The notes under the pieces: generated by a model
What the model was told of the DNA's origin: nothing
What the model saw: only the letters and a program-made list of their open reading frames with translations
Database searches by the model: none
From: CAXBBB01 sp963841855
GTDB taxonomy: Bacteria; Bacteroidota; Rhodothermia; Rhodothermales; BA12
Length of the DNA stretch: 64,000 nt
Assembly: GCA_963841855.1 (NCBI GenBank)
Contig: CAWJEJ010000003.1
Location: forward strand, 186,001 to 250,000
Direction of reading: 5' to 3'
Position numbers and translations under genes: made by a program
In this document: positions 1-10,572 of the stretch, one piece after another
How the letters are laid out: each line of letters begins with the position of its first letter
Position numbering within the stretch: the stretch's first letter is position 1

Positions 1-687
1 ACTACGGACCCGCCCAAAACTGCGCGTCGTGGGCCGCCTTCAACCGCTGCACCGACGACCCCAAGCCCGGCCTCATGGTCCATTCCGGTCTACTACCACG
101 TCGACGCGCGCAGCGATGGGGAGAGCCGCGACGACTACTATGGCACGTTCGACGTGGGCAACCCGACGTTCTCGTTCAGCCGGAAGATCACCGGCGACGC
201 CCTCTTTCGCGTGCTGGCGGACAACTTCACCGCTCGCTATAGAGGCAACCGGTCTCCGCACGGCGTCTACTTGCACGCGCCGACGTTCCAGACGGCCGAG
301 TACCGCGAGCCGTACAACCGCGCGCTCCGCTACATGGCCTCGCAGCGCGACACGTGGTTCGTCACCGGCGAGACGCTGATCCGGTGGATGCGCGATCCCG
401 TTCCGGCGTCGCAGATGTCCGACTGGATCGCAGGTACCCTCACCTCGACCGACAACCCCACGCGCCTCGCCGACCTGCGCCTGTCGCCTTCGATCACGAC
501 CGGGCTGGTCCGCGTAGACGGGACGATTCCTCCGGGTTCGGTTGCCGACGTGTACGATGTGATGGGGCGCCGCGCCTTCTCGTTCCCCATCGCCTCGGGC
601 GACCAGATCAATCTGAGCGCGCTGGCGTCCGGCCTCTACTTCGTCCGTATCGGCGAAACGGTGCGCGGCGTCACGCTTCGGAAGTAG
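1..687 (+). CDS. 3' part of a chitin-deacetylase-like polysaccharide deacetylase with T9SS sorting tail (5' truncated, frameshifted)
   Basis: The gene starts before the window. Reading from base 3 gives NCASWAAFNRC; near base 76 the frame must change by one base to continue as WSIPVYYHVD and on to the stop at 685-687. The segment HGVYLHAPTF ... DTWFVTGETLIRWMRDPVP (about 256-405) resembles the C-terminal part of chitin-deacetylase-like CE4 proteins, which de-N-acetylate chitin-type polysaccharides. The catalytic Asp/His motifs of that family would lie upstream and cannot be checked. The last 70 or so residues (LSPSITTGLVRVDG to RGVTLRK) have the form of a type A T9SS sorting domain, so the protein is probably exported to the cell surface. 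Its 3' end overlaps the convergent neighbour by 17 bases. The frame break looks like a sequence error. Confidence 0.7.
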   Translation, partial: TTDPPKTARRGPPSTAAPTTPSPASWSIPVYYHVDARSDGESRDDYYGTFDVGNPTFSFSRKITGDALFRVLADNFTARYRGNRSPHGVYLHAPTFQTAEYREPYNRALRYMASQRDTWFVTGETLIRWMRDPVPASQMSDWIAGTLTSTDNPTRLADLRLSPSITTGLVRVDGTIPPGSVADVYDVMGRRAFSFPIASGDQINLSALASGLYFVRIGETVRGVTLRK

Positions 688-1633
688 AGGGGACAGCCAC
701 TATAGCCGCGATCGCGCGCAACTGATCGGCTAGCGGCGACAGATCTTCGGCAAAGGTGTCGAGCATGGCGCCGTGGGCTCCCCCAGCGACGGCGGCTCGG
801 GTGAGCGATGCCGTCTGTTCGGGCTTGCCGGTTCCGTACGTCGCGTCGGCGAAGATGGGCAGGTGGCTGTGCGCCTGAATGGCGGCCATGCTCGAAACGT
901 CGAGCGTGCGCGTCGGCTCTCCGAACAGGCGCAGGCCGCCTTCGCAGAGCACGACCTGTTCGTTGCCGCCCGCGAGCACGTAATCGGCCGCGACGAGCCA
1001 CTCCTCAATGGTCGCGTTGGCGCCCCTATAGAGCAGGACCGGCGTGCGCAGCGTGCCCAGATGCTGGAGCAGATCGGTGTCGGTCATGCGGTGCGCGTTG
1101 GCGACGAGCAGATCGGCGCGGCCCGACGCAGCATCGGCCTCGGACGGCGTGCCGACGGCGACGGCCAGCGCTAGCCCGGCGGCCTGCGTCGCCGTTTCCA
1201 TCCGGTTGAGGTGGTCGGCGATGGGCTCGGGAGATTGAGTCGGGCGTGCGGCGCGTGGTCCGCCGAAGCCAAACGCGGCACCTGCCTCAGCGGCGGCGTG
1301 AGCGGCGGCCAGCAGATCGGGAGCCGTGTCGAGGCGGGCACCCAGCACGAGCGTCCCATCGCCGATGCGCGCCGCTCCGACGGGTACGACGGTGGCGTCG
1401 CCCTTCCACGCGCGTCCCGAGAAGCGGTACGCTTGGGTCACCCGGTGAACTTGCGCTACGCCCGGCAACCGCAGCACCTGTCGCACGTCAAAGCCCGGCT
1501 GCACGCCGAGCGCGCCCAGGACGGTTTGCGCGTCGCCGCTGGAGCGGTGCACGTCGAAGCCCAACCGGCTCAGATGGCCGATGACGGCTTCGGTCTGCGA
1601 AGCCGAAGCGTCGGGATGGAGCACGACGATCAT
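671..1633 (-). CDS. DAHP-synthase-like protein lacking the usual active-site residues
   Basis: The 320-aa product aligns by eye along its whole length with class I beta 3-deoxy-7-phosphoheptulonate synthases: a ferredoxin-like N-terminal domain (about 1-68) followed by the TIM-barrel. The stretch PVLLYRGANATIEEWLVAA (198-216) and VVLCEGGLRLF (227-237) are unmistakable family landmarks. However, the residues that bind metal and substrate are changed. The AGPC Cys becomes Arg100, the KPRTS loop becomes GPRAAR (125-130), the Lys of LLKRG becomes Tyr202, the Arg of CERG becomes Gly232, and the His of DPSH becomes Tyr266. I infer that it is not an ordinary shikimate-pathway enzyme; a regulatory or repurposed role is possible. 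It starts at ATG 1631-1633 and has no operon partner. Confidence 0.75.
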   Translation of the reverse strand: MIVVLHPDASASQTEAVIGHLSRLGFDVHRSSGDAQTVLGALGVQPGFDVRQVLRLPGVAQVHRVTQAYRFSGRAWKGDATVVPVGAARIGDGTLVLGARLDTAPDLLAAAHAAAEAGAAFGFGGPRAARPTQSPEPIADHLNRMETATQAAGLALAVAVGTPSEADAASGRADLLVANAHRMTDTDLLQHLGTLRTPVLLYRGANATIEEWLVAADYVLAGGNEQVVLCEGGLRLFGEPTRTLDVSSMAAIQAHSHLPIFADATYGTGKPEQTASLTRAAVAGGAHGAMLDTFAEDLSPLADQLRAIAAIVAVPSTSEA

Positions 1634-1826
1634 GACGAGGAGAGCGGTTGGCGTGTCGCAAGGTACGACTTCTCAGAGTGAGGCTCGGCTTCTCACATCG
1701 GCTCTTCAGCGCGACTCGAAAACAGCTCGATCCTACTTTAATCGCTTCTCCGAGACGTTTTCCGATCTCGGGGCAAATGTCGGCACAGCGTTTGAGAAGC
1801 CTTTCTGCAACCCCCTGATCAGTCTT

Positions 1827-3548
<1,722 letters not shown>

Positions 3549-3594
3549 AGCACCCGCCATCGCCGCTCCTCTCGGGCCTCCCCCCTGCCCAATC

Positions 3595-6500
3595 ATGTAC
3601 CGTTACCTCCTCCTTCTGCTCGTCCTCCTGACGGCGGCGCTCCCCGCGTCGGCACAGGACGGCGCGACCGTCGCTCAGGCGCGCCAAGCCTACGAACGCT
3701 CCAACTACATGGACGCCGTTCAGATCGCGACGCGCGTGCTGCGGCAGGACCGCAACAACGTCGACGCCCTGATCATCCGGGGCCGAGCGTACGAAGCGTC
3801 GGAGCGCTACGCCTCGGCCGTTCCGGACTACGAGCGCGTTCTCGCCATCGACCCGTCCAACTCGGCCGCAATCGAAGGGCGCCGCCGGGCCCAATCGCTG
3901 GTGCGCGGCGCTCAGGATCGCGAGCAGCAGGAGCGCGGACTGGGCAGCGAAGTGCAGGCGCGCCCCGACGACGTGACGCTGCGGCTGCGCTACGCCGAGT
4001 CGCTGTTTCGCCGGCGCGACTTCAGGCAGGCCGCCGATCAGTACGAAGCCTACCTCGCACGGACGCAGGGCAACCCTTCGATCGTTCAGCGCTACCTGAT
4101 TTCGATCGCCAACTATAGGGGCGGCAACCAGCGCGGCGAAGCCGAAGCGCAGCGCTTCCTCGCCTTCTACCCCACGTCGGACGACCTTCACATGCGGCTG
4201 GGCTACTTCCGGCTGTGGCAGGGCAAGTATCAGACGGCGCGCGAGGCGTTCGACCAGGCGATCCGCCTCAACCCCAGCAACGCCGAGGCGCGCCGCGGAC
4301 TGACCGAACTCCAGGCGCCCGAACGGCAGATCACGCCCGAGACGAGCAACTATCCCATCGACATTCTCGCCCGAGAACTGCGGACCGAAACGAACAACGA
4401 CGAGAAGCGGTACCGCCTGATCGATTTGCTCATCGAGAACGGACGCTACTTCGAGGCCCAGCAGAACCTAGACGTGCTCCAGATGCGACGCGCCGACGAG
4501 GACGAGTTCAAGAGCCGACAGGCCGTCGTGGCGCGCAACCTTCCGCGCGAGAACCGGGCGGGACAGGGCGGACAAGCAACTGGCAGGCCGGCGCGCCCCG
4601 CTGCACCGGTCGAGTTCATCGTCGACCGCCTCTACCGCCAGGTCAACGCCAACCCCGACAACGACGAGCGCCGCTTCCAGCTCGTCGACGCGCTGATCGA
4701 CTATGACCGCTTTGCCGAAGCCTTCGACCAGCTGATCGAACTGCGCGAGGAGTACGACACGACCCGCCGCTGGCTCGAACGCTTCGTCATGATCGACGAA
4801 GGCTACATCGAAACGCTGGGCGAATCCCCGATCTACAACATCGACCGCTTGCAGTACCGTCTGGCCTTCAGCCCGGGCGACGACGCCCGCCGGTTGGCGC
4901 TGGCCGAAGCGTTTCTGGCCGAAGGACGCGCCGAAGAGGCCTACCAGACGCTCACCCAGGGCGAGCTGCGCGTAGCCGGTGACGCCCGGACGCGCGACCT
5001 ATTCGAGCGCATCGAAGTGATCCGCGAGCAGGCACGGGCCAATCGCATCGCCGAACTCGAAGCCCAGGGCACGATGCAGGGCACGAACCGCGACGACTTG
5101 GCCGAATTGGCCCAGCTCTACCTCGCCGACGAAAAGCCCAGCGAGTCGATTGCGGCCTACGAGCGGCTGATCTCGCTGGACCCGCTCGACCTGCAAGCGC
5201 GCGTCGACTTCGCGCAGACGCTCAACGTCGCCGGGTTCTTCGACGATGCGCTCGACGAGACCATCTTCCTGCTCGACCAGCAGCCGGACAACATCGAGTA
5301 CAAAGAACTCTTCGTCCTAACCGCCATCGCTGCGGGCCGCGTCGACGACACGGTCGAGAGCTTCCTGATGGATCTGCTCCGCCGCGACCCCGACAACGCC
5401 GAACTGCTGCTCGAATTGGGAGCGATCCGCCTGCGTCAGGAGCGGCTGGACGAAGCCGACGAACTGGTACGCCGCGCTCTGTCGCTCGGGCTGGCGCGCA
5501 ATGCAGGACGGGGCGTGCAGGTCGACGGACTGGGCATCGGCCAGCGCGCCGAAGTGCTCGAAGCGCTGATCGAACGCGAACGCGCACGGCTGGACGACGC
5601 CGCCGAGATCGCCCTGCTCAACGACGCCAGAGTCTTGGCGCGCAACGGTTTCTATGGCGACGCCGTCGATGCCTACGAAATCTACTTCGCCGAGATGGGA
5701 CGTAGGACGCGCGGCGAGCTGAAGGAGTATGCCGGAGTCTACTCGGCTGCCGGAGACTTCGTGACCGCGCTGTCGATCTACCGCGCCCTGCTGCTCGAAC
5801 GCTACGAGTATGACGTGGCCAAGGAGATCACCAAAAACCTCTACTACCTGGGCGATTACGCCGGGACGATCGAGTCGACGCAGCGCGTGCTCGCCGAGAA
5901 CCCGCGCGACTTCGAGGTCCGCATCTTGCTGGCCGACGCCTACCGCGAGGCCGAGCGCTTCGAACTGGCCGCGCAGCAGTACGACCTGGCGCGCCAGTAC
6001 GGCGCCAACTCCGAACTCATCGAAGAGCGCGAGCGCCTGCTCCAAGAGCGTGCCCGCTTCTCGATCGTCGTCGACGAACCCGGATCGGGCAGCGGTTTCG
6101 CGACCGTCTTCTCACCCCACGTGGACGCCGTGATCGCCAGGGGCGGCGGCGCCGACTACCAGCGCTACGGCGGCGGCATGCTGGCGCAGGTCACGATCCC
6201 GGGCGGCCTGATCAGCACGGTCGGACTGACCTCGCAGTACCTCTATGGCACCGAACTGCTGCGCATCAACTCGCGCCGCGTCGAGCGGCAGCAGCTCAAC
6301 CAAGTCTACACTGGGCTGACGTACGACTTGGCCCGCGAGGAAGTCGAGCCGGGCGAGTTCGCCTACACCAACCGCGTCGAAGGCCGCGTCGGTTTCTTCG
6401 ACTACGACGGCGGACGCACCGTCCCGTTCGTCGAAGCGCGCTACTGGCACCAGTCGCCCGCGCGCTACCGGGCGTCGATCGGCATTCAGAACACCGAAGG

Positions 6501-7062
6501 CTCGACGACGCTGTGGTCGCCCGCCGGTGGCATCTACGACCTACGACTGACGCAGATCGACGGGCGCTACGAATCGCGCGCGCTGATGCCCGACTCGGTC
6601 TTCCGCGTTCGCAGCGTCGTCGCGCTCAACTTCGTCAACGACACGTTCGGCCTGCTCGACTCGGACACCAACTTCGGCCTCAACATCAACGCTGAGGGCA
6701 GCTACCTCATCCTGCCCAAGCTCTACCTGGGCGCTGCCTACTACCTGCTCGACTATCAGACGACGACCGACCTCTACTTCTCGCCCGACGGCTTCGCGAC
6801 GTACGACGCGTTTCTGGAGTTCGAGCGCGGATCCGAGGTGACGGCGTCCTACACGCGCATTCGTACGTCGCTGGGCTTCGTCGGGCGCAGCGGCGGCACG
6901 ATCGCCTACCGCGTCGACGGCGACATCATCCGCCGGTTGAACAACAAGCTGTCGTTCATATTCAACTTCGGAATCGGTCAGAGCACCCGGCCGTTCGGCG
7001 ACGACAGCGACAACCGCTACACGATCTTCAGCGCCGCTCTCGGCGTCTATTGGACGCTGTAG
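3595..7062 (+). CDS. TPR-repeat periplasmic protein with C-terminal outer-membrane beta-barrel (BcsC/PgaA-like)
   Basis: The 1155-aa product begins with a clear signal peptide (MYRYLLLLLVLLTAALPASAQ). Tetratricopeptide-like repeats fill about residues 25-820, for example YEASERYASAVPDYERVLAI near the start and AAYERLISLDPLDLQARVDF in the middle. From about residue 830 the sequence becomes alternating, Gly/Tyr-rich beta strands and ends in an aromatic-rich strand (FSAALGVYWTL), as in a 16-strand-type beta-barrel. This layout is that of exopolysaccharide exporters such as BcsC, PgaA and AlgK/AlgE fusions, in which the TPR scaffold receives the polymer and the barrel passes it through the outer membrane. 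The substrate is unknown and no synthase gene is in the window. It is probably co-transcribed with the BcsE-like gene 46 bases upstream. Confidence 0.7.
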   Translation: MYRYLLLLLVLLTAALPASAQDGATVAQARQAYERSNYMDAVQIATRVLRQDRNNVDALIIRGRAYEASERYASAVPDYERVLAIDPSNSAAIEGRRRAQSLVRGAQDREQQERGLGSEVQARPDDVTLRLRYAESLFRRRDFRQAADQYEAYLARTQGNPSIVQRYLISIANYRGGNQRGEAEAQRFLAFYPTSDDLHMRLGYFRLWQGKYQTAREAFDQAIRLNPSNAEARRGLTELQAPERQITPETSNYPIDILARELRTETNNDEKRYRLIDLLIENGRYFEAQQNLDVLQMRRADEDEFKSRQAVVARNLPRENRAGQGGQATGRPARPAAPVEFIVDRLYRQVNANPDNDERRFQLVDALIDYDRFAEAFDQLIELREEYDTTRRWLERFVMIDEGYIETLGESPIYNIDRLQYRLAFSPGDDARRLALAEAFLAEGRAEEAYQTLTQGELRVAGDARTRDLFERIEVIREQARANRIAELEAQGTMQGTNRDDLAELAQLYLADEKPSESIAAYERLISLDPLDLQARVDFAQTLNVAGFFDDALDETIFLLDQQPDNIEYKELFVLTAIAAGRVDDTVESFLMDLLRRDPDNAELLLELGAIRLRQERLDEADELVRRALSLGLARNAGRGVQVDGLGIGQRAEVLEALIERERARLDDAAEIALLNDARVLARNGFYGDAVDAYEIYFAEMGRRTRGELKEYAGVYSAAGDFVTALSIYRALLLERYEYDVAKEITKNLYYLGDYAGTIESTQRVLAENPRDFEVRILLADAYREAERFELAAQQYDLARQYGANSELIEERERLLQERARFSIVVDEPGSGSGFATVFSPHVDAVIARGGGADYQRYGGGMLAQVTIPGGLISTVGLTSQYLYGTELLRINSRRVERQQLNQVYTGLTYDLAREEVEPGEFAYTNRVEGRVGFFDYDGGRTVPFVEARYWHQSPARYRASIGIQNTEGSTTLWSPAGGIYDLRLTQIDGRYESRALMPDSVFRVRSVVALNFVNDTFGLLDSDTNFGLNINAEGSYLILPKLYLGAAYYLLDYQTTTDLYFSPDGFATYDAFLEFERGSEVTASYTRIRTSLGFVGRSGGTIAYRVDGDIIRRLNNKLSFIFNFGIGQSTRPFGDDSDNRYTIFSAALGVYWTL

Positions 7063-7346
7063 CCTCTGGACGCTGTAGCCTCAGCGAATTGCCCCGCACC
7101 TGACCCGCGCTCCGGTCTCGAGAACTCTGGCCGAGGTGCGCAGTGCTACTTGAAGCAGGCGGTGCAAAGACGTTTCTGGCTCAGCGGAGGCATTGCGGGT
7201 TGCCGCAGTCGTCCAGAGCGAGAGAGCGGCATTCTAGGAATCTACTGGCCTGCGCCAACCCGACCGAGCAGCGAGTACGGTCACCGGGTTCGTCTCGAAG
7301 AAACCGGCTTCTCTCCCCTGCCCTTCCACCGTTATTCCTTTCCAAT
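7063..7346. other. Intergenic region without a convincing gene
   Basis: This stretch separates the TPR/barrel gene from the hydrolase. The short frames here (for example 7150-7407) have no recognisable product and the hydrolase frame has no family similarity in this part. A short duplication (tggacgctgtagcct) straddles the upstream stop codon. Confidence 0.5.
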
Positions 7347-8135
7347 TTGGCTCCGAACGCCGTCTCTCTACACAGCAAGCAGTATCCCGGCGATGGCACT
7401 CCGCTGATCGTGCTCCACGGATTTCTAGGCTCGGGAGGCAACTGGTCCACGCTGTCTCGTACGGCGTTTTCGTCTGCGCGCGACACCTACACGCTCGACG
7501 CCCGCAACCACGGCCGCTCTCCCCACACGGACGCGTTCTCGTACGCTCACATGGCAGCCGATGTAGTCGCCTTCATGGACGATCAGGCCATGGAAACGGC
7601 AGACATACTCGGCCACTCGATGGGAGGAAAGACGGCTATGACGTTGGCGCTGAACTATCCCGGCCGCGTCCGAAGCGTCGTCGTGGCGGACATGGCGCCG
7701 CGGGCCTATCCGGCTGGACACGACGAGTTGCTGGCAGCCCTTCTAGCCATCGACCTGGGCGCCGTCGAGTCGCGTTCGGATGCCGACAAACTGCTGGCTG
7801 CCAGCGTGCCCGACTGGGGCGTTCGCCAGTTCCTTCTCAAGAATCTGACGCGGACGCCTAGCGGGTACGAGTGGGCGCCTCACCTCGCGGTTCTCTCGGC
7901 GCAGTACGGCGAGGTGCTCGAGCCGGTCGCGCCCGCTCCGCCGTTCGACAAACCCGCGCTGTTCGTTCGGGGCGGAGCATCGAACTACGTGCGCGGCGCC
8001 GACTGGGACGAGATCCTGACGCTCTTTCCCCAGGCCCGGCTCGTCACCATCGAGGGCGCAGGGCACTGGGTCCACGCCCAAGCGCCCGAGGCATTCGGCG
8101 ACGCGGTTCTGTCGTTTTTACGCGAGACGGCGTAG
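7347..8135 (+). CDS. Alpha/beta-fold hydrolase (YbfF-type esterase)
   Basis: The protein has the full alpha/beta hydrolase pattern: the oxyanion strand PLIVLHGFLGSGGNW, the nucleophile elbow GHSMGGK (Ser), and the catalytic His in GAGHWVHAQAPEAF near the C-terminus. It resembles YbfF-like acyl esterases; the physiological ester is unknown. The open frame extends upstream to ATG 7143, but those 68 codons have no family counterpart. The family N-terminus begins about VSLHSKQYPG, so I place the start at TTG 7347; this is the least certain part. It is convergent with the ABC permease gene, with only 7 bases between the stops. Confidence 0.8.
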   Translation: MAPNAVSLHSKQYPGDGTPLIVLHGFLGSGGNWSTLSRTAFSSARDTYTLDARNHGRSPHTDAFSYAHMAADVVAFMDDQAMETADILGHSMGGKTAMTLALNYPGRVRSVVVADMAPRAYPAGHDELLAALLAIDLGAVESRSDADKLLAASVPDWGVRQFLLKNLTRTPSGYEWAPHLAVLSAQYGEVLEPVAPAPPFDKPALFVRGGASNYVRGADWDEILTLFPQARLVTIEGAGHWVHAQAPEAFGDAVLSFLRETA

Positions 8136-8142
8136 CCCAGCG

Positions 8143-9498
8143 TCAGAGACTGCGCAGCGCTTCGACCGGCTCGACCCGTGAGGCGCGGCGAGCGGGCACC
8201 CATCCGGCGAGGATGCTGACCAGCAGGGCGACGCCGAGAACGGCCAGCACCATCGGCACACCGGTCGAGAAGACGGGCAGCGTGGGCAGACTCCGGCTTT
8301 CGAGATAGGTCGACACGCCGAACTGGATCAGGCCCATCCCCAGGTAGCCCAGTCCGATGCCGACGACGCCTCCAATCAGGCCGACGAGGGCGCTTTCGGC
8401 TAGAAACAAGCGCTGCAGCAATCCCTCCTCGCCCCCGACGGCCTTCATCACGCCGATCTCGCGCCGCCGCTCCATCACGCTCATCAGCATCGTATTGGCG
8501 ATGCCCAGCGTCGCAACGACCAGAGCGATCAGGCCGACGATGCCCAGCGCCAAGTCGATCAGCGTGAACAGGCGTTCGAGTTGGGCGAACTGATCGCGCA
8601 GGCTCGACGCGTGAACTCCGGCCTCGTCGACGGCGGCGACGACGGCTGTGTGCGCATCGGGATCGCTCAGCTGGACGCGGGCCGCGCCGTAGCCTCCGCT
8701 CGTCTGAGAGCGCCGCATGAGCAAGTCGATAGTCGAGAAGAACGTCACCTTCTTGACCGTCCGCGCATAGCCGATGGGCAGCAACACGCGGAAAAACGAC
8801 GACACCTGTTGCCCGTCGTCCGGCAGCAATCCGGCAACAGCTACGCGGTTGATGTTCTCCCTGAACGGCAGCGTCGTCAGTCCCATCCCGAATGCGGCGG
8901 CCGACGCCTGGATGGCGCGCAGATCGAGCGTCGCCGAGACTAGGTCTACCGTGTCGCCGACGATTGAGGCGGGCGGGTCGAAGCCCAACCGCTCGGCCAT
9001 CGACGCGGCCATCAGAATCGACGCGCTGGACGAATCGGCGAAGAAGGCGCCGGACGTGGGCCGGTAGGCGTCGATGTCGGCGAACGACTGGGGGATGGCC
9101 TCGGCGTTGGCAACGAGTTCACGCTCTCCGCTGCGCACCTGAACGGGAAAGATGATCTCGGGGAATGCGGCAAGCACGCCCGGCAACTGAGCGATCTGGG
9201 CCAGCAGGCTGTCGGTGACGGGGACTTCGCGCGTGGTGTCGTCGTCGGCTTTGCGCGTCTGAAAGGCGATGTTGCCTACGCCGCCGAACGGATCGGGCTG
9301 CGACGTGATGCGGAGCGTGTTGTACAACTCCAGCCGCTCGAACTCGCCGCGCGCATTGTTCTGAAGCCCGGCCCCATAGCCGATCAGCGTCAGCAGCGCG
9401 CCCACACCAACGGCGACGCCAGCCAGCGTGAGCAGCGTGCGCGTGCTGTTGCGGCGCAGGTTGGACGTGGCGAGGCGGGCGAGATCGGCAATCCGCAT
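8143..9498 (-). CDS. ABC transporter permease, MacB/FtsX family
   Basis: The 451-aa protein has the MacB-type layout: an N-terminal membrane helix (TLLTLAGVAVGVGALLTLIG, about 21-40), a large periplasmic domain (about 50-320), then three membrane helices in an FtsX domain (for example ALGIVGLIALVVATLGIANT). The typical cytoplasmic motif VMERRREIGVMKAVGG lies between the second and third of the four helices. It ends RASRVEPVEALRSL, the usual family tail. Such permeases work with a MacB-type ATPase to move lipoproteins, toxins or peptides, or to transmit force. No ATPase gene is adjacent, so the partner must be encoded elsewhere. Confidence 0.85.
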   Translation of the reverse strand: MRIADLARLATSNLRRNSTRTLLTLAGVAVGVGALLTLIGYGAGLQNNARGEFERLELYNTLRITSQPDPFGGVGNIAFQTRKADDDTTREVPVTDSLLAQIAQLPGVLAAFPEIIFPVQVRSGERELVANAEAIPQSFADIDAYRPTSGAFFADSSSASILMAASMAERLGFDPPASIVGDTVDLVSATLDLRAIQASAAAFGMGLTTLPFRENINRVAVAGLLPDDGQQVSSFFRVLLPIGYARTVKKVTFFSTIDLLMRRSQTSGGYGAARVQLSDPDAHTAVVAAVDEAGVHASSLRDQFAQLERLFTLIDLALGIVGLIALVVATLGIANTMLMSVMERRREIGVMKAVGGEEGLLQRLFLAESALVGLIGGVVGIGLGYLGMGLIQFGVSTYLESRSLPTLPVFSTGVPMVLAVLGVALLVSILAGWVPARRASRVEPVEALRSL

Positions 9499-9586
9499 AA
9501 AACTGGGTGGAGAGAGTCTCGCAATCTATCGCCGATGCAGGCGCCGCGTGTGCAGGCGCGGTGACTACTCCGCCCGGATCGACCCG

Positions 9587-9805
9587 TTAATCGTCCGCTC
9601 GGTCGACTTCGCTGCGGAGTTTGAGAACCGTCGTGCCGTCGTCCTGCTTGATTACCAGAGCCGGGTCGTCGGACGAGCCATTGCGCGTGATTTTGCTGCC
9701 TTTGATCGTGCGCGTGATGTCTTCGGCGTGGGAGCTTTCGACAGTGCCTTCGGCCGTTCCGCTGCCCCATTCCCAGGTGACGCGCGTGCCTTTTCGTATT
9801 GCCAT
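9587..9805 (-). CDS. DUF2945 / hypervirulence-associated TUDOR-domain protein
   Basis: The complete 72-aa protein matches the small Hva1_TUDOR (DUF2945) family: it opens with IRKGTRVTWEWGSGTAEGTV, continues with SHAEDITRTIKGSKITRNGS, and ends with DDPALVIKQDDGTTVLKLRSEV. Family members are single SH3/Tudor-like barrels of about 70 residues with unknown biochemical role. It stands alone between the ABC permease and a DUF4397 lipoprotein. Confidence 0.85.
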   Translation of the reverse strand: MAIRKGTRVTWEWGSGTAEGTVESSHAEDITRTIKGSKITRNGSSDDPALVIKQDDGTTVLKLRSEVDRADD

Positions 9806-9899
9806 GGTGGTGATGAGTTGAAGGTGAGCCGCCTGTGACCCGAGAGGCGCTCAAGAGTGCCGGACGCGCAGCGGGCGTTACCCAGTGCTTACGTCAGAG

Positions 9900-10562
9900 C
9901 TACAGGACGGGCGGCGTCTCGTCCGCCAGGATGCCGCGCAAGAGTCCATTCTGCTCTACGAGCACGATGGTGGCGATGCCTCGCCGCGGCTGAGCGACGA
10001 AACGCCGAGACGACGATGCCCGCTCGATGGCGACTAGCGTAGCGGTCCCCACGCTCACGCCGAGAAAGCCTGAGTTTCCCCTGAAATCGAGCGATGCGAC
10101 AGGGCGAGGGCTCAGTACGGTTCCATCCTCGTCGGCCTCGAACACGTCGATGGCTCCGATGTCAGGGACGCCGTGGACGACGCGGATCGCGCGCGGAAGC
10201 GACGTGCCAACCGAGTCGTCCCGGAGGTAGAGGTAGGGTTTGGACACCGTGGTGTCGAGCAGCACGAGCGTCGTTAGCCGGTCTTTCTCGACGCGTACGA
10301 GTTGGTCGATGTATCGCAGGCTCGCATTGTCGGCGCCCCGAACACGCGCGCGTGGATCGCCGGCGCCGACGGTCTGATACGACAGTGTTTCACCGAACGC
10401 GATCGGATCCTCGGACGCGTCGCCCAGGAAGAGCTGGACGGACGGAGCGTTGGGCGCCGCGTGGATGAAGCGGACGAAGCCGTCGTCGGACTGGGCGGCG
10501 TCGCACCCGGCGAGCGCGAGGCTGGTCAGTGCGAGAAGAGCGAGCGCGAGGGAGGAACGCAC
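9900..10562 (-). CDS. DUF4397-type lipoprotein
   Basis: I take the start at GTG 10562, which gives a lipoprotein signal peptide (VRSSLALALLALTSLALAGC) with Cys as the first mature residue; the longer open frame to 10730 has a poor N-terminus. The mature part opens with VRFIHAAPNAPSVQLFLGD, the hallmark of DUF4397, and repeats the pattern at IRVVHGVPDIGAIDVFEADE, so two DUF4397-like segments are visible in about 220 residues. The function of the family is unknown. It lies 10 bases downstream of another lipoprotein gene and is probably co-transcribed with it. Confidence 0.75.
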   Translation of the reverse strand: MRSSLALALLALTSLALAGCDAAQSDDGFVRFIHAAPNAPSVQLFLGDASEDPIAFGETLSYQTVGAGDPRARVRGADNASLRYIDQLVRVEKDRLTTLVLLDTTVSKPYLYLRDDSVGTSLPRAIRVVHGVPDIGAIDVFEADEDGTVLSPRPVASLDFRGNSGFLGVSVGTATLVAIERASSSRRFVAQPRRGIATIVLVEQNGLLRGILADETPPVL

Positions 10563-10572
10563 GTAGAAAAGA

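Noticed and set aside
9877..9905. A third GTTAmCC-like array (GTTACCC, CTTACGT, GCTACAG at 11-bp period) upstream of the DUF2945 gene
   Set aside because: Only the first unit is a good match, the third overlaps the stop codon of the DUF4397 gene, and no TAGGTTGC-like element lies 10 bases on.
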